From UBA1425 sp045537495 (GTDB taxonomy: Bacteria; Bacillota; Clostridia; Oscillospirales; Acutalibacteraceae), in contig JAZSPN010000092.1 in NCBI GenBank assembly GCA_045537495.1, positions 1 to 30,307 on the forward strand: 30,307 bases of DNA, read 5' to 3'. Made by a program: the position numbers and the translations under genes. Of the stretch, positions 15,951 to 23,615 are shown piece by piece. Numbering within the stretch: position 1 is the first letter of the stretch; the number at the start of each line of letters is the position of its first letter. The notes under the pieces were generated by a model. That model saw nothing but the letters and a program-made list of their open reading frames with translations. It had not been told where the DNA came from and made no database searches.

Positions 15951-16675
15951 CAGATTACCTCCGAGGAAATGTTGTTGATAAATTTCAATATACCGCTCAC
16001 AGTCAGGATACTGAATTTATTGAGATAGTCTTCATCTTTTAATAATGCTGTTTCTTCCGGACTTGATAAAAATCCGCATTCAATCATAACGGCGGGACAC
16101 TCGGCGTGATACAGTATATAAATCTCCGTCCCGCTTTTCTTGATTTTCCGTTTATTCTGCGGTTGAAGAACGCTGACAAACTCATCCTGTAAAATTCCCG
16201 CAAGAATTTCAGAACGAGGATTGTTCGGCGAATAAAAAACCTGTGTTCCCTTATATTCAGACCGACTGTAATGATTCTGATGAATGCTTACATAAACGGC
16301 ATTTTTTGTTTCTTTCGTAAGTTTTGTTCGGTTTCTGATGTCTGAAATTTTCTGTTGTCTGATACCTTCAACACCTGCATCATGAATTGAAATGTCGGTT
16401 TCTCTTGTCATTACGGTGTTGACACCGAGAAATTCCAGAATATCCCTGACTTTTAGCGCTATACGAAGATTGATATCCTTTTCAACGGTACCGTCGACAG
16501 CAACCGCTCCCCCGTCAATTCCTCCGTGTCCCGCATCTATTATAACATTGCACATTTCGGAATACGGAACGGATGCAGACAGTGCATTTTCATTGCTCCT
16601 ATCCGTAAGAAAAAAGAAAACTGCAAAAAACAGCAAACATAAACCGATTATAACTGCTCTCGTGGAATTTTTCAT
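15950..16675 (-). CDS. cwlD: N-acetylmuramoyl-L-alanine amidase, CwlD type
   Basis: A 241-residue zinc amidase (Amidase_3). One N-terminal membrane segment, residues about 7-24, anchors or exports it. The zinc and catalytic residues are all present: His50 (DAGHGG), Glu65 (VEKDIN), His132 (SIHQNH) and Glu199 (IECGF). Size, a single membrane anchor and no wall-binding repeats match CwlD, the sporulation amidase that removes stem peptides so muramic-delta-lactam can form in spore cortex. Because Amidase_3 enzymes are diverse, a vegetative role cannot be excluded. GAGGTGA precedes the ATG. The stop overlaps the radA start by one base. It is 39 bases after the vanZ-like gene in the same apparent operon. 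Confidence 0.88.
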   Translation of the reverse strand: MKNSTRAVIIGLCLLFFAVFFFLTDRSNENALSASVPYSEMCNVIIDAGHGGIDGGAVAVDGTVEKDINLRIALKVRDILEFLGVNTVMTRETDISIHDAGVEGIRQQKISDIRNRTKLTKETKNAVYVSIHQNHYSRSEYKGTQVFYSPNNPRSEILAGILQDEFVSVLQPQNKRKIKKSGTEIYILYHAECPAVMIECGFLSSPEETALLKDEDYLNKFSILTVSGILKFINNISSEVI

Positions 16676-16714
16676 GCAATCACCTCGGATTATGTTTATG
16701 CACGAAAAATGAAT

Positions 16715-17602
16715 TTAATTAAATATAGTTTTCTCTTTTCCGGAAGTTATCGAAGATCTGATAAAATTCAGCAGGAATACAAGGCTCACTCCGATGTAGA
16801 ATCCCAGTGCGTTCAACAGAATGTCGTCAACGTCAAAATTACCGTTTTTGAGCAGAAGCTGGGATACCTCGATGAGCAGAGAAATCACTATGGGCAACGA
16901 AATTAATCTGAGCCATTCGGGTTTCTTCTTCGAAACGGCATAAAGGAATCCGAACGGCAAGAAACATATAAAATTACCCGTGAAGTAAAAAAGACTTTCA
17001 TAGACGGAAGTTGAACTGTTGATATACGTCATAATCATGTTAAACGGAATCAGATTTACTCCCGACTGAGTCTGAGGCGCTCTCTGTAATACAAAGCAGT
17101 ATACAAGCACAAAGATATAGTAGACAAGAAAACCCTTTGAGGATCTTTTTAAAAATAATGAAAAGTCGGCACGAAAACCTGCATACATCTCCGTGTAGGG
17201 TAAAATCAGTCTTAAAATTAATGTGCTGAGAAAAGACACTCCCCATACTATCGCAACCGTAAGCGGTTTATCATAATAGAAAGTATAAATCCATCCTTCG
17301 GAAAAAGGTACATCGAGCGAAAACTGAGCCGTTATCTGCTGATAGACTGCAATTGACAGCATAATCAACAGAAAAACGGAAAGCGAATCCGCAAGACTAC
17401 GAAGCGAGCTTCTGAATACAAGAAAAATAACTGCGGTGCAGACAAAAGACAGTACAGCCGCAGTTGAAATTTGAAAAACAAAATGTCCTATTGAGCGAAA
17501 CGAAGGGATGCAGCAAGCACAGAAAAACAGCGAGAAAAGAAATACTTTTAACGCTGAAATAAACGATGACTGTTTCACGGTTGAATCACGCATCGGTTTC
17601 AT
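16715..17602 (-). CDS. VanZ-family membrane protein
   Basis: A 295-residue polytopic protein. The C-terminal half is a VanZ domain: NLIPFNMI near residue 180, FICFLPFGFLYA near 212, LLIEVSQLLL near 240 and FDVDDILLNALGFYIG near 255. The N-terminal half adds about four more helices (near 15-40, 45-68, 72-90 and 110-140), so it is longer than the minimal VanZ domain. VanZ confers low-level teicoplanin resistance in enterococci, but most VanZ-like proteins are chromosomal and of unknown role in the envelope. No other glycopeptide resistance genes (vanH, vanA, vanX) are here, so a resistance label would be wrong. AGGAGA lies eight bases before the ATG, and the first 17 bases overlap the end of yqgF. 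Its neighbours suggest a cell wall role. Confidence 0.9.
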   Translation of the reverse strand: MKPMRDSTVKQSSFISALKVFLFSLFFCACCIPSFRSIGHFVFQISTAAVLSFVCTAVIFLVFRSSLRSLADSLSVFLLIMLSIAVYQQITAQFSLDVPFSEGWIYTFYYDKPLTVAIVWGVSFLSTLILRLILPYTEMYAGFRADFSLFLKRSSKGFLVYYIFVLVYCFVLQRAPQTQSGVNLIPFNMIMTYINSSTSVYESLFYFTGNFICFLPFGFLYAVSKKKPEWLRLISLPIVISLLIEVSQLLLKNGNFDVDDILLNALGFYIGVSLVFLLNFIRSSITSGKEKTIFN

Positions 17603-18017
17603 TGTGCATTCTCCTGTAATCGATAAAAGACTGTAAAATTATAACGGCTGCAACACTGTCGAGAACATTTTTTCTCTTTTTTCCGTAGGTTTTTGTATTG
17701 TCGAGAGCGTTAAGAGCCGAAACCGTTGAAAGCCTTTCGTCCCAAAGGACTGTCTTTATACCGCAGAATTCTTCGAGCTCCTTCGAGAAGGCTTCGCATT
17801 TCTGTCCCCTCTCCCCTACCGACGCATTCATATTCTTAGGATATCCGACAACGATCAGTTCCGCTTTACGTTCTGCCGCTATTTCACGAATCTTAGAAAG
17901 TATATTAGGCATATATCTTTCAAAAATAACAGTAACGGGAGAAGCCAGCGTTTCCGTTTTGTCACAAACGGCCACGCCGGTTCTGCTGTCACCAAGGTCA
18001 ATCGCTAAAATAACCAT
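17586..18017 (-). CDS. yqgF: YqgF/RuvX-type RNase H-fold nuclease
   Basis: A 143-residue protein with the YqgF pattern. IDLGDSRTGVA (residues 6-16) contains the first acidic residue, VVGYPKNMNAS near 56 the phosphate-contact loop, WDERLST near 92 the second acid and LDSVAAVIIL near 118 the third. Family members mature the 5' end of 16S rRNA in E. coli and have been proposed to be Holliday junction resolvases. The gene overlaps the vanZ-like start by 17 bases and begins six bases after the PBP stop, using a GGATGA ribosome site that includes the PBP stop codon. In Bacillus it sits with yrzL and yrzB instead, so this placement next to wall genes is different. Confidence 0.95.
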   Translation of the reverse strand: MVILAIDLGDSRTGVAVCDKTETLASPVTVIFERYMPNILSKIREIAAERKAELIVVGYPKNMNASVGERGQKCEAFSKELEEFCGIKTVLWDERLSTVSALNALDNTKTYGKKRKNVLDSVAAVIILQSFIDYRRMHNETDA

Positions 18018-18023
18018 AATAAA

Positions 18024-20252
18024 TCATCCGATAATATCTAAAATTCCTAAATCTTCAATAGCCTGCTCAATATCATCAAGTATGGGAATACCCGTACAAG
18101 TTGTACATTGTTTCGGAAGATAGCTTGTTTTGTACCAGCCCTGACCGCCTACGGTACAGTTCTTGCCTGCAATAAGTCCCGTGTTTGCACAGTAAGATTT
18201 CATGATTGTCTTACCGCTCTTCTCGAAATCTTTCATGGGAAGATCCTTGTGAATCTTGCTGAAAACATCAAGGAATATTCTGCCGCAAGGGTTAACGGTC
18301 GTGTGCATATTTTCAGCAATATCATATCCGTACCAGATTGAGGATATATAATACGGAGTGCCTGCACAAAACCATCTGTTCTTATCTTCATCGGTGGTGC
18401 CCGTCTTGCACATTACGGGGAACTTCTGAACGGCGTAGCCCGAGCCGTAACTGGAAATCGGAACGGTCTGAAGAAGCTCACACATGACATCTGCCGCGTC
18501 TTCTTCAAGTGCTCTCTGTCCGGAAACATCTTTATTGGACAGAACAACCTCTCCGGCACTGTCAACAACTTCGTAATACGAATACGGCTCATAATACATA
18601 CCGCCGTTACCGAAAGAAGCATACGCCGCCGCCATCTCGAGAGTTGTTGCACCGTAAGTCATTGCGCCGACCGCAACGGGCGGTAACGAGCTGTCATTCA
18701 CCATATCCACATGAGATAAGTGGAATCGCTCTGTAAGATATTCAAGAGAAGTCGATATACCGCCGGGCATCATCTTGTGAATAATCTGTGCCGGAACTGT
18801 GTTAAGGGACACTTTGAGTGCATACTGAACTGACTTTTTGGTATCACTCGGAGCACCGTCAACGTTCTTCGGCCAGCTCTTGCCCTTGATAATCAAAGCG
18901 GAATCGCTGATCATCGATGACCAGGTGATTACATTTTTTTCAATGGCGGGTGCATAAGTTGCCAAAGGCTTGATGCTTGAACCCGGCTGTCTGGGTGAAT
19001 CGGTTGCTCTGTTAAGACAGCGGTCCTGCTTCTTTTTGCCCGCTTGTCCGACTATTCCGACAACCCTTCCGTGATAATCCATAATCGTCATCGACGACTG
19101 CACCGCGGGATCATCGGGCGTATCCGTTTCGTTGGGATTCGGAAATGCCGATCTTGTACTGTAAACATTCTCGAGAATTTTCTGAATGTTCGGATCAACG
19201 GCACTGTAAATCTTAAGACCGCCGTAATAAATCATTTTTGTAGCCTCGGAAACAGTATATCCGAGTTTATCCACAAGGTCGTTGATGACACAGTCAACTA
19301 CATAGTCAACATAGAAATTCTTAACTTCATCCTTTGTTTCTTTTTTGTTTTCGAAATCGGTCGTAGCCACATAGCGCGGATCGTTGGTAAAGACAACGTC
19401 GGAAACCAAAGCGGAATTATAATCCGATTTTGAGATCATTTGCTGATCAAGCATCTCGGAAAGGCAGTAATCTCTTCTCTCCTTGTTGGAGTCAGGATTG
19501 TAAAGAGGATTATACGAATACGGTGCCTTGGTTATAGAGGCAAGAACGGCACATTCCGTAAGAGAAAGATCATTGAGATCCTTGCCGAAATAAGTTTCGG
19601 CCGCCGTTTTCACTCCGTAGCAACCGCTGCCGAGATAAACAACGTTAAGGTATGCTTCCAGAATATCGTTTTTATCATAATTTTTTTCAAGATTTAAAGC
19701 ACTGAGAATCTCATTATACTTTCTGACGATTGTAACTTCGTTCTGCCCCGTAATATTCTTTATAAGCTGCTGAGTGATGGTGGATGCACCCTGCTCAAAC
19801 GAAAGTGAGCTGATAACACCGCCAAGACGGTACCAATCGACACCCTTGTGCTCATAAAAACGCTTGTCCTCAATCGCAACAAAAGCATCCTTCAGATTTT
19901 TCGGCATATCTTCAAGATCAACCCAGATTCTGTTGATCTCACCGTGCAGACGGCTGTATTCAAACAATTTACCGTCATCATCATATGCGTAAACAAACGA
20001 AGTCTGATTCTGATTGTTCTTTTCATCCTCAAGACTGAAAACGGGATCACCGTTGACGACAAGAAAAGCATTGGTCAGAATATATCCGCCGATTATGCAG
20101 AGTGTAAAAAAGCATATAAGGCAAAAAGAAAGCAACACGGAAAGAAATGTATGCTTCTTCCGCTTTTTTCTCTTATGTTTTTTGACGGGTGCTTTACCCG
20201 TAGTATCTGTACCTCTCCGGGTAACGTTACGGTTCACCGAGGAATCATTCAT
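18024..20252 (-). CDS. Class A penicillin-binding protein (PBP1A type)
   Basis: A 742-residue bifunctional peptidoglycan synthase. A very basic cytosolic tail (KKHKRKKRKKH) precedes one membrane helix at about 36-60. The GT51 glycosyltransferase domain follows, with Glu128 in EDKRFYEHKGVD and STITQQLIKN. The transpeptidase has S425-S-I-K428, S482-L-N484 and K616-T-G618. It polymerises and crosslinks peptidoglycan outside the membrane. A C-terminal cysteine-bearing tail (CANTGLIAGKNC, then CTTC) replaces longer C-terminal domains. The ATG at 20252 has AAGGGGG eight bases upstream; the ATG seven codons earlier (20273) has no ribosome site. It heads the minus-strand run to xer and has its own extended -10 promoter in the divergent region. 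Confidence 0.95.
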   Translation of the reverse strand: MNDSSVNRNVTRRGTDTTGKAPVKKHKRKKRKKHTFLSVLLSFCLICFFTLCIIGGYILTNAFLVVNGDPVFSLEDEKNNQNQTSFVYAYDDDGKLFEYSRLHGEINRIWVDLEDMPKNLKDAFVAIEDKRFYEHKGVDWYRLGGVISSLSFEQGASTITQQLIKNITGQNEVTIVRKYNEILSALNLEKNYDKNDILEAYLNVVYLGSGCYGVKTAAETYFGKDLNDLSLTECAVLASITKAPYSYNPLYNPDSNKERRDYCLSEMLDQQMISKSDYNSALVSDVVFTNDPRYVATTDFENKKETKDEVKNFYVDYVVDCVINDLVDKLGYTVSEATKMIYYGGLKIYSAVDPNIQKILENVYSTRSAFPNPNETDTPDDPAVQSSMTIMDYHGRVVGIVGQAGKKKQDRCLNRATDSPRQPGSSIKPLATYAPAIEKNVITWSSMISDSALIIKGKSWPKNVDGAPSDTKKSVQYALKVSLNTVPAQIIHKMMPGGISTSLEYLTERFHLSHVDMVNDSSLPPVAVGAMTYGATTLEMAAAYASFGNGGMYYEPYSYYEVVDSAGEVVLSNKDVSGQRALEEDAADVMCELLQTVPISSYGSGYAVQKFPVMCKTGTTDEDKNRWFCAGTPYYISSIWYGYDIAENMHTTVNPCGRIFLDVFSKIHKDLPMKDFEKSGKTIMKSYCANTGLIAGKNCTVGGQGWYKTSYLPKQCTTCTGIPILDDIEQAIEDLGILDIIG

Positions 20253-20276
20253 GTGAAAAACCCCCTTATACATAAT

Positions 20277-20305
20277 ATTATATCACATAAATTCAATTTT
20301 GTTTA
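20277..20305 (-). promoter_or_regulatory. Extended -10 promoter for the PBP operon
   Basis: On the minus strand TATAAT (20277-20282) follows TGA (20283-20285), giving an extended -10 element. A weak -35, TAAACA (20300-20305), lies 17 bases upstream. The start point would be near 20270, just before the AAGGGGG site of the PBP gene. Confidence 0.6.
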
Positions 20306-20369
20306 GTACTTTAATAAAAAATATTTAAAAAATTAAGAAATATTTTACATTTATAGAATTAGTATTATA

Positions 20370-20398
20370 TTGAAAATACAAGTAAAATATGATAATAT
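20370..20398 (+). promoter_or_regulatory. Promoter for the nfeD-SPFH operon
   Basis: TTGAAA (20370-20375), a 17-base spacer and TAATAT (20393-20398), with TG at 20390-20391 as an extended -10 element. It sits in a very A/T-rich divergent region shared with the PBP promoter. AAGGAGG follows, seven bases or so before the nfeD ATG. Confidence 0.65.
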
Positions 20399-20419
20399 TA
20401 TTTCGAAGGAGGTTATTAT

Positions 20420-20854
20420 ATGGAGATTTATCTCACGGCATTCTGGATAGTTCTCGCCGTCGTCCTCGTCATCATTGAAGCAATGACTCCTCAGATGATA
20501 ACCATCTGGTTTGCCGTCGGCGCTTTTTCGGCACTGATTTCCAGTTTGTTCAAAATTCATTGGGCTTTTCAGGCAACAATTTTCGTCACCGTTTCCGTTA
20601 TCGCTCTGATACTAACACGTCCGCTTGTCAAAAAATACATCAATCAGAATAAAATCCCCACTAACTCAGACAGAGTTATCGGCAAAACGGGAATTGTCAA
20701 GGAAACAATTGACAATACTAACGCTGTCGGTATCGTATCTGTTGACGGTAATTTATGGACTGCAAGATCGGCTGACGGAAGCGTCATCGAGGCAGGCACT
20801 AAGGTCACAGCCGAAAGAATTGAAGGCGTTAAGCTTATTGTTTCGGTAAAATAA
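20420..20854 (+). CDS. NfeD-family membrane protein
   Basis: A 144-residue short NfeD protein. Helices lie near residues 5-22, 27-45 and 48-66, with a C-terminal OB-fold domain (GKTGIVKETI; GNLWTARSADGS; GTKVTAERIEGVKLIV). It lacks the serine-protease-like domain of long NfeD proteins. NfeD proteins are nearly always encoded with an SPFH partner and are thought to help organise membrane microdomains. That pairing is present here, the SPFH gene starting 18 bases downstream. A strong AAGGAGG precedes the ATG. The biochemical role is not known. Confidence 0.93.
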   Translation: MEIYLTAFWIVLAVVLVIIEAMTPQMITIWFAVGAFSALISSLFKIHWAFQATIFVTVSVIALILTRPLVKKYINQNKIPTNSDRVIGKTGIVKETIDNTNAVGIVSVDGNLWTARSADGSVIEAGTKVTAERIEGVKLIVSVK

Positions 20855-20872
20855 TTTTGGAGGTAAAATAAA

Positions 20873-21790
20873 ATGCTCATTATCTTTTTGGTAATCGTTG
20901 TTCTTTTGCTCATTTTACTCATTGCAAATGTCAAAGTAGTTCCCCAGTCAAGAGCTTTTGTTATCGAAAGACTCGGTACTTACAAGGAAACGTGGCAGAC
21001 GGGACTTCATCTCAAAATTCCGTTTATCGACAGACTCTCAAAGAACGTTTCGCTCAAGGAGCAAGTTGTCGATTTCCCGCCTCAGCCCGTTATTACAAAA
21101 GATAACGTTACGATGCAGATTGACACGGTTGTCTTTTTCCAGATTACCGATCCGAAGCTTTACACGTACGGAGTCGAAAATCCCCTTTCTGCAATCGAGA
21201 ATCTTACTGCAACAACGCTGAGAAACATCATAGGCGATCTCGAGCTTGACCACACTCTCACATCTCGTGATACTATCAATGCAAAAATCAGAGTAATCCT
21301 CGATGAAGCAACTGATCCGTGGGGCATTAAGGTCAACAGAGTGGAGCTCAAAAACATCATTCCCCCTGCAGAGATTCAGGATGCCATGGAAAAGCAGATG
21401 AAGGCGGAGCGTCAGCGCCGTGAAGCCATTCTTCGTGCAGAAGGTGAAAAGGCAAGCAAAATCCTGGTTGCAGAAGGACTTAAGGAAAGTCAGATACTTG
21501 CAGCCGAGGGCGAAAAGCAGGCAACGATACTTCGTGCAGAAGCCGTTAAAGAGGCAAAAATCCGCGAAGCGGAGGGCGATGCAGCTGCAATTCTTGAACT
21601 TCAGCAGTCAAATGCAAAGGCAATCGAGCTTATAAATCAGGCTAATCCCGGTGAGGGATTCATCACTTTAAAGAGCCTTGAAGCATTCGAAAAAGCTGCA
21701 GACGGACAGTCAACCAAGATTATTATTCCCAGCGAAATTCAGTCGGTTGCGGGACTTGCAACAAGTGTTTCCGAAATTCTTAAAAAATGA
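20873..21790 (+). CDS. SPFH/Band 7 (stomatin-like, QmcA-like) protein
   Basis: A 305-residue SPFH protein. A single N-terminal membrane helix covers about 1-20. The SPFH domain runs about 22-180, with VVPQSRAFVIERLGTYK at its start and the conserved TLRNIIGDLELDHTLTSRD near 115. A long alanine- and glutamate-rich helix at about 165-245 contains repeated AEGEK-type units typical of the oligomerising coiled coil. These proteins form large ring-shaped membrane assemblies and act as scaffolds in microdomains and membrane protein quality control. It is transcribed with nfeD; GGAGG lies before the ATG. A strong terminator starts seven bases after the stop, so the operon has only two genes. Confidence 0.95.
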   Translation: MLIIFLVIVVLLLILLIANVKVVPQSRAFVIERLGTYKETWQTGLHLKIPFIDRLSKNVSLKEQVVDFPPQPVITKDNVTMQIDTVVFFQITDPKLYTYGVENPLSAIENLTATTLRNIIGDLELDHTLTSRDTINAKIRVILDEATDPWGIKVNRVELKNIIPPAEIQDAMEKQMKAERQRREAILRAEGEKASKILVAEGLKESQILAAEGEKQATILRAEAVKEAKIREAEGDAAAILELQQSNAKAIELINQANPGEGFITLKSLEAFEKAADGQSTKIIIPSEIQSVAGLATSVSEILKK

Positions 21791-21796
21791 CAGTTT

Positions 21797-21821
21797 CCCC
21801 TCTCTTTCGAGAGGGGTTTTT
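21797..21821 (+). terminator. Rho-independent terminator after the SPFH gene
   Basis: A perfect eight-base stem, CCCCTCTC (21797-21804) with GAGAGGGG (21809-21816), has a four-base loop TTTC and then five T. It begins just after the SPFH stop and closes the two-gene operon. Confidence 0.93.
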
Positions 21822-21832
21822 CACTGTTTCTC

Positions 21833-21860
21833 TTGACATCGACACAAAAATAAATATAAT
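21833..21860 (+). promoter_or_regulatory. Consensus sigmaA promoter for the phosphoesterase-gtrA-polC run
   Basis: TTGACA (21833-21838), a 16-base spacer and TATAAT (21855-21860), both boxes perfect. The start point near 21867 gives a leader of only about 16-28 bases. It lies 12 bases after the preceding terminator. Confidence 0.85.
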
Positions 21861-21882
21861 TTTATTATAAGTTTATAAAAAA

Positions 21883-23028
21883 ATGGTGATTGATTTGAAA
21901 AAAAGCAACCGCGTTTTAAAATTCAACAAAAACGGGACTTTCAAGATAATGCAGTTAACCGATATTCACGGCATTTACAAGAAAGCTCCCGATACAATCA
22001 GACTGATTGAAAAAGCCCTTGATACGGAAAAGCCGGATCTTGTCGTCTTTACCGGAGATCAGATTAAAGGCTACGGTTTATCCTTCCTCACCGGTGACAA
22101 GAACACCAAGGTGCGTCGGGCGATAAGCAATTATATCGAACCGCTTGAAAAACGCGGTATCCCCTTCATCGTTACATACGGAAACCACGATCCGCAGGTA
22201 GGACTCACCTTCGATGAACAGCTCGCAATTTACAGTCAGTACAGCACATGCACCATTCCCGACGAAGAGTTCGCTTACGACGCCTCGACATACAGTGTTC
22301 CCGTTATGAGCAGCGAAGGCACCGATACCGTGTTCAACATCTACATGATCTATTCAGGTACCTCCGACAACTCTATCGGCTATGAATCGGTAACTCCCGA
22401 AAGAATTGACTGGTATCGCTCAATACGTGAAAAACTCTTCGAGAAACACGGCAGATATATCCCGTCTATTGTTTTTCAGCATATTCCCGTACGCGAAACC
22501 TACGAACTTTTCGACGAGGTTAAGGGAAATCATCCCGATGCCGTTAAAGCCTTCCGCACTCATAAAGGAAAGTATTATAAGCTCAAAGATGAATTTTCCG
22601 ACGGCAAAATCAAGCTCTATGAGCCTCCTGCCGTATCGGACATCAACACGGGTGAATTTGACGCACTGAAAGAGAAGGGTGAAGTTTTCGCTCTTTACTT
22701 CGGGCATGATCATCAGAATAATTTCCACGGCACCATTAACGGAATCGATGTCGGATACTCACCTGCATGCGGTTTCGGCGAATACGGCAACGGCGTTGAA
22801 AGAGGTGTCAGAATTTTCGAATTCAAAGAAAGCGATATCAGAGGGTACACGACACGTATTTCAACCTATCGCGATTACTTCGGCAAGAAGGTAATAAAGC
22901 CCCTTAACAACCTCTTCCTGAAACTGATTCCCGCATCCAAGGATGCAGCAATCCCCTTTGTTATGAAGATTCTTTCCGTACTTGCTTTAATCGCTGCAAT
23001 AATAGTGATTCTTTGCAAAATTTTATAA
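21883..23028 (+). CDS. Calcineurin-like metallophosphoesterase with C-terminal membrane anchor
   Basis: A 381-residue phosphoesterase. The metal-binding signature is complete: Asp27 and His29 (DIH), Gly58-Asp59 (GD), Gly100-Asn-His-Asp103 (GNHD), His200 (QHIP) and Gly274-His-Asp-His277 (GHDH). It hydrolyses some phosphate ester using two metal ions; the substrate is unknown. The layout resembles the Dcr2-like group. There is no N-terminal signal; instead one hydrophobic helix at about 356-378 ends the protein, so it is probably tail-anchored with the catalytic domain in the cytosol. The ATG at 21883 has no clear ribosome site; an in-frame TTG at 21895 has GGTGAT five bases upstream and may be the true start, removing four residues. 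It begins the run to gtrA-like and polC. Confidence 0.92.
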   Translation: MVIDLKKSNRVLKFNKNGTFKIMQLTDIHGIYKKAPDTIRLIEKALDTEKPDLVVFTGDQIKGYGLSFLTGDKNTKVRRAISNYIEPLEKRGIPFIVTYGNHDPQVGLTFDEQLAIYSQYSTCTIPDEEFAYDASTYSVPVMSSEGTDTVFNIYMIYSGTSDNSIGYESVTPERIDWYRSIREKLFEKHGRYIPSIVFQHIPVRETYELFDEVKGNHPDAVKAFRTHKGKYYKLKDEFSDGKIKLYEPPAVSDINTGEFDALKEKGEVFALYFGHDHQNNFHGTINGIDVGYSPACGFGEYGNGVERGVRIFEFKESDIRGYTTRISTYRDYFGKKVIKPLNNLFLKLIPASKDAAIPFVMKILSVLALIAAIIVILCKIL

Positions 23029-23046
23029 AAGAAAGGAATACAAAAT

Positions 23047-23595
23047 ATGTCTTCAAAATCATTCACTCAAAAACACGCTGAACTGTGGAAGTTCATCAAA
23101 TTCTCATTCGCCGGTATAATCTCAACTCTCATTGAATTTGCCGTATACTACGCTTTACTGTTTACTGCTTTTAAAGACAGCAAAGGCGATAAATTCGTGC
23201 TTATTGAAGGTATTCTCGAATATGATGCCAAGGGTGTTTTCTGGGCTTTCGTAATATCAACAACCATCGGCTATATCATAGCGTTCCTTATTAACAGAAA
23301 AACAACCTTTAATGCCGATTCCAACGTTGTTGTCAGTGCAATAATCTATACGGCAATGGTTATTTTTACAATTGTTGCCACTTCCTTTATCGGCGCCTGG
23401 ATTATGGATTTCTGTGTAGAGCACGGTCGCTCTCTTGCAGTTCAGCAGTCCGATCTTACCAAAATGCAGGAAATCGTTGACAAATGGTCCACAATCGGCA
23501 GCACCGTCGGAAAGCCCATTGCAGCTGCACTTGCCACTTGCTGGACCTATCCTCTTAACCGTTTCGTTATCCACAGAAAGAAAAAATCCAAGTAA
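23047..23595 (+). CDS. GtrA-like membrane protein
   Basis: A 182-residue GtrA/DPMS-like protein with four predicted helices, near 13-42, 58-80, 92-118 and 154-172. The opening WKFIKFSFAGIISTLIEFAV and the FLINRKTTF loop after helix 2 are family marks, and the C-terminus NRFVIHRKKK also fits. GtrA proteins are thought to help move lipid-linked sugars across the membrane or to assist a glycosyltransferase. It is longer than the typical 120-145, owing to two outside loops at about 43-57 and 119-150, the second being polar. The gene follows the phosphoesterase by 18 bases with an AAAGGA site and precedes polC by 20 bases. A family 2 glycosyltransferase is encoded 6 kb downstream. Confidence 0.9.
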   Translation: MSSKSFTQKHAELWKFIKFSFAGIISTLIEFAVYYALLFTAFKDSKGDKFVLIEGILEYDAKGVFWAFVISTTIGYIIAFLINRKTTFNADSNVVVSAIIYTAMVIFTIVATSFIGAWIMDFCVEHGRSLAVQQSDLTKMQEIVDKWSTIGSTVGKPIAAALATCWTYPLNRFVIHRKKKSK

Positions 23596-23615
23596 TTAAT
23601 TCAGGACGGTTCATT

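Noticed and set aside
21420..21620. Repeated AEGEK-type units in the SPFH gene as a DNA repeat
   Set aside because: These are the normal heptad-like repeats of the SPFH coiled-coil helix, diverged at the DNA level.
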